From Ephydatia muelleri (taxonomy: Eukaryota; Porifera; Demospongiae; Spongillida; Spongillidae): a DNA stretch of 64,000 nt. How positions within the stretch are numbered: position 1 is the stretch's first letter; each line of letters opens with the position of its first letter. The DNA is taken from contig JABACO010000084.1 in assembly GCA_013339895.1 (NCBI GenBank), positions 62,001 through 126,000 on the forward strand, read 5' to 3'. The notes under the pieces were generated by a model. The model searched no databases, was not told the origin of the DNA, and saw only the letters and a list, made by a program, of their open reading frames with translations. A program made the position numbers and the translations under genes. Shown piece by piece: positions 53,605 to 64,000 of the stretch.

Positions 53605-54195
53605 TCATGCTATCACCAGTCCCTGGTGTGCATCTAATAGAGTCATGTGCATCAAATGGAATCACGATAGCGGCCAGACCTGTGTGCATCAGGTTGAATC
53701 GTCAGGTAATCCTGATTCTATCTGGTCGCCACCAAGACACTATGTTAATAAGATTCCATTTGATGCACACCGGCTGGGTCAGGTCGCTAACTCACCAGGG
53801 TCAGCTGGTTGATTCCACAATCCTATCAGCTGCACACCAGGGACTGGCCAATAGCATGACTTTATTTATGCGCACCGGGTCTGGCCGCTAATATGATTCT
53901 CTGATGCACACCGCTACAGTGACCGGATTGCCGCTAGCATTGACTGTAGTTAAAACTACAAAACAAGTCATGGTCGTGGCAATCCCTGGTGTGCATCAGA
54001 TAGAATTATGTTAGCGACCACACCCCAGTGTGCTTCAAATAGAATAAGGATAGCGGCCAGACCCAGGTTTGTATAGAATTGAATATAAAGTGGCAGTCCC
54101 TGGTGTGCATTTAATGAGTCATGGTCGCTGGTGTGCATCAAATAGAATCATGTTAGTGGCCAGACCCGGTATTCTTATGTGCATCAAATAAGTCA
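53605..54195. repeat. Mixed direct/inverted repeat array (GGTGTGCATCAAATAGAATC units)
   Basis: At least eight diverged units contain CCCTGGTGTGCATC, AATAGAATCATG and TAGCGGCCAGACC. Some lie in inverse orientation (GGTCTGGCCGCTAATATGAT, GATGCACACC). It lies between the two duplication copies and is non-coding. Confidence 0.7.
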
Positions 54196-54239
54196 TATGT
54201 CTGTAATAAGTTGCTTTGCAAATACAGTGTACGAGGCTT

Positions 54240-54385
54240 CCATTTCAAATGAATGTAACGCGCATGCGTAGACTCTTCAAAGCCACATGCATGTATGGCG
54301 TCATCTTCGGGAAATCTACTGCAACTAACCTATAACCGTACGTTCCTATCAGAAGAAATATCTTACGTAGGTCTTCAAGTAAATT
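54240..54385 (+). promoter_or_regulatory. Candidate promoter with NRF1-like site and short first exon
   Basis: GCGCATGCG near 54262 is an NRF1-like palindrome common in animal core promoters. About 35 bp downstream an ATG (54296) opens MASSSGNLLQLTYNRTFLSE, EISY, followed by a possible donor (TAC|GTAGGT). I cannot link it to a further exon. Confidence 0.3.
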
Positions 54386-54389
54386 GAGG

Positions 54390-55757
54390 GACTAGTGGCT
54401 AATTCCCAAGTTTCTTCTCTAACAGGTCCCTGAGCAACGATCAAGTCATGTCGTCACAGCAGAACCTATCAGTCGAGATACTTGTACTATGACGACGAAG
54501 AAGACCGCGCCGAACCTTAGGTCCTAGGCAGCATGGCGATGCTGTTTGCACTACTCCTGCAGGAGAATCATTTTCTGTAGCGGATATGTACAACTATTAG
54601 TAAGCCCAAAACTGTCTCAAAGCGATGCTGTAACATCAACTCGATAGAGAAGGACATCACTTTCTGTGCAGATACAGTAACGTTAAATTGGCTTCTTTTT
54701 TTTTTCCTTCGTACTGAGGAGAATCAGATGAAGTCTCAAGAAGCGTAAGCAGTGTGGCTTTGTATTGGTAACGGCAATTCTTTGTTCTCAGAATCTCAAG
54801 CGTCCATAACGCTGAAGTGATGTCTCGGATATCAGCATAGAAGAGGTTGAAGGTATACTTATTGTCAGTTAAAGGTGAGTCCTATCATTTTTGCTATGTA
54901 GTTGGCATAGTGAACTACAACCGGACTCTGAAACGCATTCCAAATGAAGCCGAATCAAACGAAGGGCATGCAATCCGAGCACAACTATGTAAGCGCTCGA
55001 ATTCAAAAATGTTGTACATGCGTTTCTAGTCTTAATTTTATACACTATAGCTACGGGAGCGGCGCAAGATACCAAACATGAACCATGCATCTTTGGCCCT
55101 TTTACTTAAGTTTCGCAGCAAAGAGTTTGGAACAACTAAATAGAATACTGGTCGCAGCCTGCAGCATCAATAGTAATCAATGTTTCGCCCGCGATCCATT
55201 GTTTAGGTAGAGAAAAAGTATCCAACAACAACAGAATTAAAAAGTATCGATTTTTAAATTTGACCATGTTAAAAAAGAAAACGTCCTCCCTATGCTGAGT
55301 ACAATGCTCAATGTTGACTACATGCACCTGCGTGCTTCGGAGGTTAATTTCTTATGTGTGGAGGATGGGGAGATGGGAGAGTGTTGGTGGGAAAGGGTGG
55401 TCAGGTATGGTGAGATAGGGAATGCAGTGTGTTGGAACTACATGACTGAGGTGGTGATATGATTTGCGGTGTTATACAATCCAAATCAATTTAAAGCTAT
55501 GACTGAAATTGAAAATATGATTATAGAAAGGGAGATTTTGAAGCAGATACATACAAGAGAACAGGAAAAGAAAGAACAATCAAATTTGTATAACCATCAT
55601 TATAATCTTATTTCAGTATTGTATGACAGCTGCAAAGTGAGCACAAGTGTTACGCCTTTGTTACACACAACCTCCATATCTCCTGTGAGAATGTACAAAT
55701 TCATAGACAGTGGGTGTGAAGATGTGTAAGTGTGGGGATGTGATGTGTGTTACATCG
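54390..55757. other. Region between the two duplication copies
   Basis: No recognised gene is seen. A frame at 55469-55729 (MTEIENMIIEREILKQIHTR, EQEKKEQSN) looks like a short coiled coil but has no support. Confidence 0.45.
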
Positions 55758-55786
55758 ATCAGCTTTCCACATACTGTAGTATTGCA

Positions 55787-56096
55787 ATGGCCCCAGAATT
55801 CCATGGTTATTTCTGCCCGGTACAGCCCTATGGAGGGAACTGGATGAATGCAACACAGGTGCTTTTAAGCTCCAACTGCACGAAGTACATGCAGGTGCAT
55901 TCAGTTTTGTGAGCAAGCCTCATCTGTTATTCTGAAATCAATATTTCTGTGATGAGAGCCACAATGATTCATTATGAACACACGTTATTGAAATGCAGTT
56001 AATTAGTTTTCTTTTTTTTACCAGCAGATGTACTGTGTCAATGTGGTTTTACCATCTTGCTGCAGATGCAAGAGGGAGAAAACTGCAGCCATCTAG
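55787..56096 (+). CDS. Tiny two-exon Cys-containing ORF, copy 2
   Basis: Exon 55787-55858 reads MAPEFHGYFCPVQPYGGNWM, NATQ; exon 56025-56096 reads QMYCVNVVLPSCCRCKREKT, AAI, stop. Both splice sites match copy 1. The second exon is unchanged in protein, while the first has several replacements. Confidence 0.4.
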
Positions 56097-56311
56097 TAAA
56101 ATCTGCACAAACGCGAGCATAGTCTAATTGTAGAATGTTGCGAAGAAATAGAAAAATCAGAAGTTCAATAGAACATGCAATGAATCTCCCCTCCTACTAA
56201 GTTTGTAGTTTCTTTTGGACGAGCACAAAAACAAACAGCTGGTAATTTCCCTACTGCCAGATTGATATGCGCATTACGTCAATGTTTTATTCCATTACGT
56301 CAATGTTTACT

Positions 56312-58623
56312 GGGAAGACGGGGAACGCTAAAGCCAAGGAGGCGATGAATAGTACGGTAGCGGACAGGAACAATGGAGAAGAGTGCAACGAAGTACGTGA
56401 CGACCAAGGGCATAGTGGTGAGGGCGATGACAACAAACTAGGCCTACCCTGTCTGTCAGAACAGAGCAAGACGATCAGCTTTAACGTTCTGCTCCTCTGC
56501 ACTGCACACAACAATACTACGACAAAGAGCAGCCGTATGTTTACTGCGAGAAAGGTCCCAGAAAGTGTCGCGGCTTTGAAACTAGCTATCCAGGAACTTC
56601 ACATTCATCCTGAACAATGGAGGGCTAGATCTGATCACATCGCTTCACTCGTTATTGTTGAAACAAGCATGGGACCAAATTTGCCATCTCGACCTCCAGC
56701 ATTTGGAGAGGGAAGTGCTACTTTTAGTAAAAGCTCTCTACAGTTCAGTGCTGCCCTACCACTTGAGATCCAAACTTATTAATTATTTGAATAACATATT
56801 TGGTTCCTTTCTTCGAGTTCCAATATTGTCAGAAAAAATAGCCATACCTCATAATCCCAACCTGCCTGCCTCTACAAGACCCCAGCAACTCCAAATACTG
56901 GTCGACGTTTTATTTGCTGCTGTACTTTGCCTTGTCTCGTAAGTTTTGTAACAGTGTTATGCAACTCTATGTAATGTGCACACCAATTCAATAATTTTAA
57001 CACCAGCCCACACTAGAATTATCCCCACCCCCATCAGAATAGATCTTGATAACTCGCTGGTTATATAATTCCCCTCCCCCCCCCCCCCCCCCCTCCTTTC
57101 AGGGCACATCTTCCCTGCATTAAATATAAAAACCTTAAGGCTTCCCACTGACTTTATGTATCGACTTCATATGCATGTTTATATGGATTGTGGGAAAATA
57201 CCAAACTGCAGCACACAAGGATTATGATCTGTTATATTTACTCAATTAATGTAATGCAGTACGAAAAATGGGTTGATGCGGTATGTGCTTATAGCAAACT
57301 GTGTAACACTAGACTTTATGTTTTATGCTAACTCTTAACTGAGACTTCATATGCAATTATATTACAGCCATGATTTCAAAAACCAACCCCAACACTTGTG
57401 TTCAAGCATGTGGGCAGTGGAGACAATATGGCTGGCTCTGGGTATCAATTCAGAATTGGGTACCTTCATTGCAGAAGCAGCTAGCCAATGTACTTTAGGT
57501 TTGTGAAATGGGAAAGGAAATTACCATACTTTCCATTTAGCATATCAAAAGATGAGCAGCATCAAGTCCAGATAGTAGAAAATGAAAAAGTAATGAAACA
57601 GTTGATTGGATTTCTGACACTTGGGCGTCTCCCTACCCTCTGCTGCCTTGAGAATCTCTTGTACAACCCTTACACACACAAGCACCTCTCAAACGTAGAT
57701 CTCATTGTTGCCTTAATGAAGATTGCAGAGAGACCTTCTTCACAGCCTGTCAAGTTTGAAGACATGGATCCAGCACTTTGCTCAAAACTTGACTCTGATG
57801 TTGCAAAGTGAGTGAGTGTGTTTCTGATCATCTGCATGTGTGCATGAAATTGGAGTAAAGAATTAGTTATGCGTATCTCATGAGGATCAAATAATATGTG
57901 ACTGATTTTATGATGAAGGGATTATATTGCAGTAGTAGGCCAGGAGTGCCACTAGTTCACTGTTACAGTGCAGAGCCTTGCACTTAACACACGTAGACAA
58001 CTTAGACGACTTATGTGTACAAGCTCATACTGTGCTTTAAAAAAAATGCTTTTACCTGTACATCCAGGTAACTTGTTGTCATGATGATATCACATCTGGC
58101 ATTGACCAAAGCAGTTCTCTTGCCTAAGCAGTTAATCCCTCAAATGGAGTTCTTTGTAAATTATTTTCTCAGCAGTTTGGATTTTAGTCTATTTTGCATC
58201 TGGATGCAAAAAGCTAATGGGTTTATTTGGCATGATCTATTCACTCCTTTGAGGCTTGCATACAGTCAACTGCGCTATACATCAATATGCCGAATAGACT
58301 CACTGTGCTTCGAGGCTGTAATCATAAGTCTCCAAATGCTACTGAGCAATGATGATGAAAGACAAATTCTAATCAAGCAGGGTTTACTTGATTACCTAAT
58401 CTGCCTGCCATGGCACATTAGTGACAGGCTTGAGGCACATAAGAGGGCAAAGCTGCTATTGGAGATGGTTGGTTGTAACATTCCCCTCCAACCTCCCAGT
58501 CTGAACAATATCGTAAGAGCAAAGTTGGCAGCCATGTGGTGTGGACTCAAAGAGGCTATGAGCTCACAGTTGGTGTCCTTTTGCCTGGAAACAGCAATCA
58601 GACAGCATAAAAGGACAGTTTGA
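56312..58623 (+). pseudogene. Ubiquitin-like-domain gene, copy 2 (deleted and truncated)
   Basis: Exons correspond to copy 1: about 56312-56938, 57368-57498, 57552-57807, 58068-58623. The ATG used in copy 1 is missing because of a small deletion (GACGGGGAACGC). A 338-bp deletion after AAACTAGCTATCCAGGAA removes most of the ubiquitin-like fold and shifts the frame. Exon 4 begins with TAA where copy 1 has TAC. On the other hand, the exon 1 end and exon 2 keep the frame that copy 1 has lost. It is a pseudogene in this sequence. Confidence 0.75.
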
Positions 58624-61230
58624 AACTATTGTATAGATGCACAAGTGTTGCTTGTGGGAGCTGGAACTGTATCTGCTTTCACACTTGTGGCTTCTTATTG
58701 TATGACTGTATGTTAAGAAATGTTTGTGTTAAATAACTTTCATCAAATTAGACACTGGCCTGAAAATTGTTAATATTAGTTATCATCTGTGCTCAATACG
58801 TATTTGTAACAGCAAGCTAGCTCTGCACAGTTTTGACAAATAATGTCGGACACAGGTGGCACACATCTTCAACAGCGGTAAGACTTCTTCTATGTAAGCA
58901 CCTAACATATAGCAGTTAATGGTGCGTTACTGTTGATGCCTTGTACCAGCACCCGTCATGTTGCAGAGTGGTTACAAGTTAGAGCGCTACATTAGCCATG
59001 CTCGATATCTGTCTCGCACATTAGATTGAAACACACATTATGTCCACCAAACCTTGTAATTGAGATCAGCCATCAGCCTGTTTTACAAAGAGAATGCTGT
59101 CAAAGTTGTCACAAAATGAACATTCACCCACACACTCCCACAAACACACATGCACTGACACACACACAATGAGGTCAGTTCATTAAAGCCAAAGAAGGTG
59201 ACAATTCCCTCCCCTCCCCTCCCCCAGCCCAGTAGAATATGGTACATTGAGCTATAAGACCGGGACAAGAGTATAGATTTATTTTTGCCTAAGGATGTGT
59301 GTGAGGAGGGAGAGAGGGGTGGTGTGGGGAGGGGGGAGAAATGGTGTGTAAAGGGGTGGTGTTGGGAGGGGGGGGAGGGAAGGTGTGTAGAGGGGTGGTA
59401 TGGACAGGAAGGAGGGATGGTGTGGAAAGGGGTGGTGTGGGGATGGTGTTTAGAGGCGTGGTGTGGAGGGAAGGTGTTTGGAGTAGGGTGTGTAACCGGT
59501 TATCAGGTTATTCGGGTTATTCGGATATTCGCAAAAACCTATCCGTTCGAATAGCAACTTAGCATTACTCGGAAAAATCGAATAGTGAATTTTATCTATT
59601 CGAAATAACCGGTTTATGTTTCTCCATTCGGAGATACATAGGTATTCGTCGCCAGCATCGACAATTCGCCCATTATTGGAATACCTTTTTATACCAATAT
59701 TCGGTTATGATTTTCAATCGTAATTAGAGTTATATATATAACATACGTCACGGTTGTTTTTATTATTTATACATACATGCAATGCATCGGAAGCAATCAA
59801 TAATTGAGTAAACAGGTAGCTCTAGTAATGTAATACAAAATATTTAACCGATTAGCGCCGAAATATGTTTTGTTTAGCTACAGTAGAGCTGTCCAAAATC
59901 AACTAAATGAGGCAGCAGAGGAATGTTAGGTAGCAGGAAGGAGGGTTTCAACAATATAAATTGAAGCCATGAACATGAATAACTTCTAATCGGTGTAATG
60001 TTTCAAAGGGTCTCTTTGGTTACGGTAAACACATCTTTGACGCAGATATGCGTCTCTCGGCGTTAAACGGTTAATATGCGTCAATTGGGGATACAAACAC
60101 TGTGTAAAAAAGGTTGTTATACTCGCCTGTATCACATTGTTATACAAGTAGTTATACAGTTTTTGGGACAGTTTCCGCGAAAATTGCCCCACGGATATAT
60201 TATAAAATGTTGTAAAAATGCATCGCGTTTGAATCGCTTACATTGCCAGAAATTTCGGACATCGACCCATAACTCTGGCTAGGAATTGAATATCAAAATT
60301 CTACTTTCACCGTTACAATAACATATGTAAGCTAAGATTTATCAAAACATAAAAACAGCTAATTATTAAATCAATTAATTAACGTTCTTTACAACAACAA
60401 ATTTTATTTGAAGTACCTGAATGAGTAGGGAGTTATTTGTCGTAGTATACACAAATATCTCTTTTAGTATAATTTTTAGTTTCGATTCCGTGTATTGATT
60501 GTTACGCATGCGCATTGCGGCAGCGTCATCGCGTTACTAAAAATGGCTCTTACATCACTCCCGATGGGGACCAGATACCTGACTTTCTAGTCCCCAGACT
60601 CGTGTAGCCCCTCCTTCCATTCTTTTTTACCTCCCCCCTCCCCCCGGTACGATTCTTGAGTTCGAAGCTCTTTTCGTCATGATTCGTACGTGTAGGCTCG
60701 CCATCTCATGGTAATGGCCATCTTTGGTTGAAACCGATATACGGACGTACGTGCTAGGTGCGCCTTCATTGGAAGACCTTTATCGGGCGACGGGGCTGAG
60801 AATTTGACCTCCGGAGTGGCCACGAAAAGGGTAGATCGGACTAGGCCATGCTAGACGAACATTGCCCCGAGGCTGTTTCTGAAGACCACGTGGATCGTTT
60901 TTCACAACAAAACCACTTGGCACATTGTCAAGACACTTAATTGTGTGAGGTGATAGACAGCTTCTTTTAAGTGCAGTGTGTACGTGTAGCTATTAATATT
61001 TAAGTGTACATGTGTATTATGAAATTGTAAGTTATTGTTATTGTATTACTAATTCTGTAGCTGGGTGTGTCGTGCATGTGCAGAGAAAGTAGCTCATGTT
61101 TAGTGTTGCAATGAATTTGTATTGCTTAAGTTGGATATGACGATTGCCTTCAGCATTATCTCCAGGCAAGTAGCTGCAGTCCTTGATGAGTGTGTGAGTG
61201 TCTTGTTGCCATGGGACCCACCCCTCAGTA
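58624..61230. other. End of duplication copy 2 and following non-coding sequence
   Basis: A G-rich GGTGTGGGGAGGG tract (about 59300-59480) and the CCGGTTATTCG element (59490-59640) repeat those of copy 1. After 60240 the sequence is unrelated. A GCATGCGCATTGCG NRF1-like site lies near 60508. No coding exon is supported. Confidence 0.5.
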
Positions 61231-61239
61231 TGATACCTA

Positions 61240-61500
61240 CTTAGCTCTGGACTGCAGCAAGGTACCCTCTGGATCCCCTGCTGCTTTCCTTGGTCCTCCA
61301 TGCAAGAGATGATATTCTGCCTGCATGTATGTAGATGGAGTGTGTTGACTGCCTTGATGGCACCCACCCAGCTAAACTACGTGCTTTGCATCTGGTTAAG
61401 GAGTAATGTTGAGTCCAGCAATGAGCCTCCATGTGAACATGGCTAAGTGTGAGCTGTTCAGTATGAAGGGTCCTCAGTGCACCAATTTGGGACTACATGT
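61240..61500 (+). pseudogene. LINE reverse-transcriptase relic, plus strand
   Basis: Plus-strand frames contain LLLSLVLHARDDILPACMYV and, in another frame, SLHVNMAKCELFSMKG. These are the palm-domain motifs that in related LINE copies read ...LVL.KL..., YVDDG and LGLHVN.AKCE.FS. It is frame-shifted and short, so it is a dead fragment. Confidence 0.5.
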
Positions 61501-61984
61501 ACAGCACAACAAGTGTGCTGAGTTCTGAGTACTACATTTAGTTTTTGTAGCTGCTGTCTTCATACTTATTAATTCTGAAGCAGGAAGTGTTGCAAGCAAT
61601 AGACCCAAAGAACACCACTAGCAGTAGAGACTTATTGCTGCTGGGTGCTGACATTAGGGAAACAGTATCGCATGTACATAAAGTAACAATATTAATAACA
61701 GTTCTACCAACTTACAATAGATGCCGCTAACAAACCTACAGTTCTACCAATGTATTCGGACATTTACTCTTCCTATGATGGCCCTAGCCACTGACCTCAC
61801 CAGGACATGTTCAGGCAGCCATAGATTTTAGCCAGCATTTTGGGTTTGAGGGTGGCCTGGCCGATGGCAAGTAGAGAGGCAGGACAGGTATGCTACCTGA
61901 CATTAAGCAGAGTCAAGATGCAGTTCCAGGCCAGTAGAAGGAATGACTGAGATCCAAGAACCCACGTGAGGGGCAGATCCGAGC

Positions 61985-62420
61985 CTTATTCACTGCTCCC
62001 CAGCAATAAAATTTTAACAGTATAGCCAATTGGAGCACCTGTGATGTAAAGATTAGGCAGGAGTGAGCACCTCACCTCCGGTGGGAATGATGTGTTGCCC
62101 CTCCTGCTGAACATCTCACACTTGGCCAGGTTCACATGTAGGCCCAGTGCAGGACCCAACTCCTCAATCAAATGTAAGGCACGCAGTAGAGCTGAGCAGG
62201 TACCAGCCAAGGCTCCATTGCCGAAATACCATGCTTGGAGAAAGGATTTCAGCACACTCCTCATCTGCATCCAGGCTGGATACCAACTTCTGGAGGACTA
62301 GCATCATAGAGATAAGCATAGCTGCAGACCCCTCTGTTGACATTGAAGAAACACATGCTTCTTTGCCTCCAATGCCTGTAATTGTTGACTTTGTCATAGT
62401 GAGCCAAACCAAATGATGCC
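61985..62420 (-). pseudogene. LINE reverse-transcriptase relic, minus strand
   Basis: The minus frame reads FLQAWYFGNGALAGTCSALL, RALHLIEELGPALGLHVNLA, KCEMFSRRGNTSFPPEVRCS and NLYITGAPIG. The YFGNGALAG stretch stands where reverse transcriptases have Y.DDG..(A/V)G. A preceding frame has LVLQKLVSSLDADEECAEIL. It is of the same LINE lineage as the plus-strand fragment at 61240. The frame breaks near the active site and the fragment lacks both ends. Confidence 0.65.
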
Positions 62421-62439
62421 ACCCCTGTTCTCTGTGTGT

Positions 62440-62664
62440 GGTGTGTATGGTGTGTGTGTGTGTGTGTGTGTGGTGTGTGTGCATGGTGTGATGTGTAGTA
62501 TGTGTGTGTGGTGTGTGTACATGGGTGTGGTGTGTGTGTGTGTGTTGTGTATGTGTGTGGTGGTGTGTGTGTGTGGTGTGTGTGTGTGGTGTGTGTGGGT
62601 GTGTGAGTGCATGGTGTGTGCGTGGTGTGTTTGCGGTGTGTGGTGTGTGTGTGGTGTGTGTGTG

Positions 62665-62716
<52 letters not shown>

Positions 62717-62725
62717 ATGCATGCA
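62440..62725. repeat. (TG)n-rich microsatellite
   Basis: TGTG/GTGG tract with a pure (TG)n run at about 62668-62714 followed by GCATGCATGCATGCATGG. Long ORFs in both strands are artefacts of the repeat. Confidence 0.9.
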
Positions 62726-63009
62726 TGCATGGTCTGTTAGGACAGCAGGATAAAAAAAGGTAAACTCTTTCTCCTAAACATTAGATCTTTTTGTTCATAT
62801 CTTTGTGGTTGATCATTTCATTAGTGGTGGTTGGGCGTACCTGCTATGTAAACTGTTAAAATAGCATCAGTTGCAGAATGTTGTCATGGCATGACACCAC
62901 AAACCCTCCGTCCCAAATCATGTGCTCGCTCCCTCCTCCTCTCCCCTTAACTGAATGGTGGTTGTATTATAATCCTTGCACAATATCAATTCGCAGCTTT
63001 GATTGATGG

Positions 63010-63180
63010 CTGTGTGTGAGTGTGTGTGGTGTGTGTGTTTGTGATGTGTGGTGTGTGTGGTGGTGTGTGTGTGGTGTGTGTGTGGTGTATGTGTTGTGTG
63101 TGTGGTGTGTGAGTGTCGTATGTGTGTATGTGTATGTGTTGTGTGTGTGGTGTGTGAGTGTCGTATGTGTGTATGTGTGT

Positions 63181-63232
<52 letters not shown>
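63010..63232. repeat. (TG)n-rich microsatellite
   Basis: TGTG/GTGG tract with repeated GTGTCGTATGTGTG units and a pure (TG)n run at about 63185-63232. Flanking sequence matches that of the tract at 62440-62725. Confidence 0.9.
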
Positions 63233-63235
<3 letters not shown>

Positions 63236-63385
63236 CACGTGGTAAACATTCTCCAGATCTTTTTCTTTTTTGCTCATATCTTTGTGGTTGATTCATTAGT
63301 GGTGGTTACCTGCTATGTAAACTGTTAGATCTGTATTCAAGTACATGCACACCATTAGCTGATCTGACCCTCTGCTGGCAAGAAT

Positions 63386-63388
<3 letters not shown>

Positions 63389-63466
<78 letters not shown>

Positions 63467-63505
63467 ACACACACACACACACACACCACACACACATACA
63501 CAAAC
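63389..63505. repeat. (AC)n microsatellite
   Basis: Almost pure AC dinucleotide run from about 63389 to 63463, then ACACCACACAC variants. It is in opposite orientation to the two TG tracts before it. Confidence 0.9.
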
Positions 63506-64000
63506 ACAGAGAATACATACGAGGAGGTAATCAATACCAATGGCACAAGAAATACATGTAGCTGCTTCATTAATAGAAGCTCCATCAGCGGCTACAGGTC
63601 TTCCACTCTCCAACACACCCCCACCAGGCAATTACACACCTCTTTCCCTCCCTCACTCAGGTGGACACATCCAAATAGGGTCTTACTTCGTAGTGGGCAA
63701 ACCACTTACTCTTCTGATATCGAAATGCAGGCCTGGACCCGGGGAGTCAACTTCCGGGCCTGCATATGATCCCCCACGGGCAGGGGTCCCCCCCCCCCTA
63801 TATTTGTTTTCTTTCTCCCTCGATCAGCCACTATGCAAACAGTGACTGCCATTTATAGGATGTCAAACCTAACTTGACTACCGGCATACTGTAGCGCACC
63901 ACAAACGTCGATCAGAGAGTACATCTACGGTATACGTAGGCCATAAATACTAGGTATGCAGGTCAAGCTATGGTTGTTACGCACATGTACAGCACCTATG
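63506..64000. other. Right-edge sequence without recognised features
   Basis: An open frame at 63540-63845 (MAQEIHVAASLIEAPSAATG) has no motif. An inverted repeat around 63724-63771 (GCAGGCCTGGACCCGGGGAG / GGGCCTGCATATG) is short. No gene is called. Confidence 0.4.

Larger units (their letters stand above)
55758..60238 (+). repeat. Direct segmental duplication, copy 2
   Basis: This is the counterpart of 48331-53384. The right boundary is sharp after TTTGAATCGCT. Copy 2 keeps the TTTCCGCGAAAATTGCCCC end motif near 60172 that is shortened in copy 1. Confidence 0.9.

Noticed and set aside
62164-63631. Thr-His and Val-Cys repeat ORFs
   Set aside because: Translations of (TG)n and (AC)n microsatellites.
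1-64000. CRISPR arrays, bacterial operons, tRNA or rRNA genes
   Set aside because: The tandem repeats lack spacer structure, genes are spliced with GT-AG introns, and I found no cloverleaf or rRNA-like stretch by eye.

Overview
The window is AT-rich invertebrate (metazoan) genomic DNA. It has spliced genes, GT-AG introns (one only 53 bp), many transposon remnants, (TG)n and minisatellite tracts, and frequent TACATGTA-type palindromes. The mix of RING/TRAF, CARD, death-domain, ZU5 and caspase modules suggests an early-branching marine animal, most likely a sponge. That assignment is inference; no ribosomal or mitochondrial marker is present.

The first 45.7 kb holds a cluster of three plus-strand paralogous genes for innate-immune or cell-death signalling. 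Each has one large exon of RING-like finger, TRAF zinc finger and MATH (TRAF-C) domain, and the three exons are very similar. Each is spliced to a different effector set. Gene 1 (about 1.9-20.8 kb) adds a Roc-like GTPase and then a choice of two death-domain exons. Gene 2 (23.8-32.6 kb) begins with a CARD-like exon and adds ZU5, UPA-like exons and a complete caspase domain. Gene 3 (37.4-45.7 kb) begins with a related CARD-like exon, adds ZU5 and UPA-like exons, and ends in a death domain. Nearly all module boundaries are phase-1 introns, so modules can be exchanged without frame loss. Read together, the locus looks like a modular PIDD/UNC5/apoptosome-like receptor-adaptor family.

The 11.8 kb intron 2 of gene 1 carries nested DNA transposons. 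A Ginger-like integrase element (A) is split by a second Ginger-like element (B; ULP1 protease, PHD finger, integrase, terminal palindromic arrays, TATA target duplication) and by a 1 kb element with 42-bp perfect terminal inverted repeats. A hAT element enters from the left edge with a 252-codon open frame. A 767-bp deletion derivative of it, with an 8-bp target duplication, sits inside a shorter MITE within a gene 2 intron.

Between genes 2 and 3 lie a ~1.67 kb inverted repeat with coding-like arms and a ~180 bp near-perfect palindrome. From 48.3 to 60.2 kb a ~5 kb segment is present twice in direct orientation. Each copy holds a ubiquitin-like-domain gene with a helical C-terminal region and a tiny two-exon ORF; the two large-gene copies carry different lesions. 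The last 4 kb is mostly LINE reverse-transcriptase relics and long (TG)n/(AC)n tracts.
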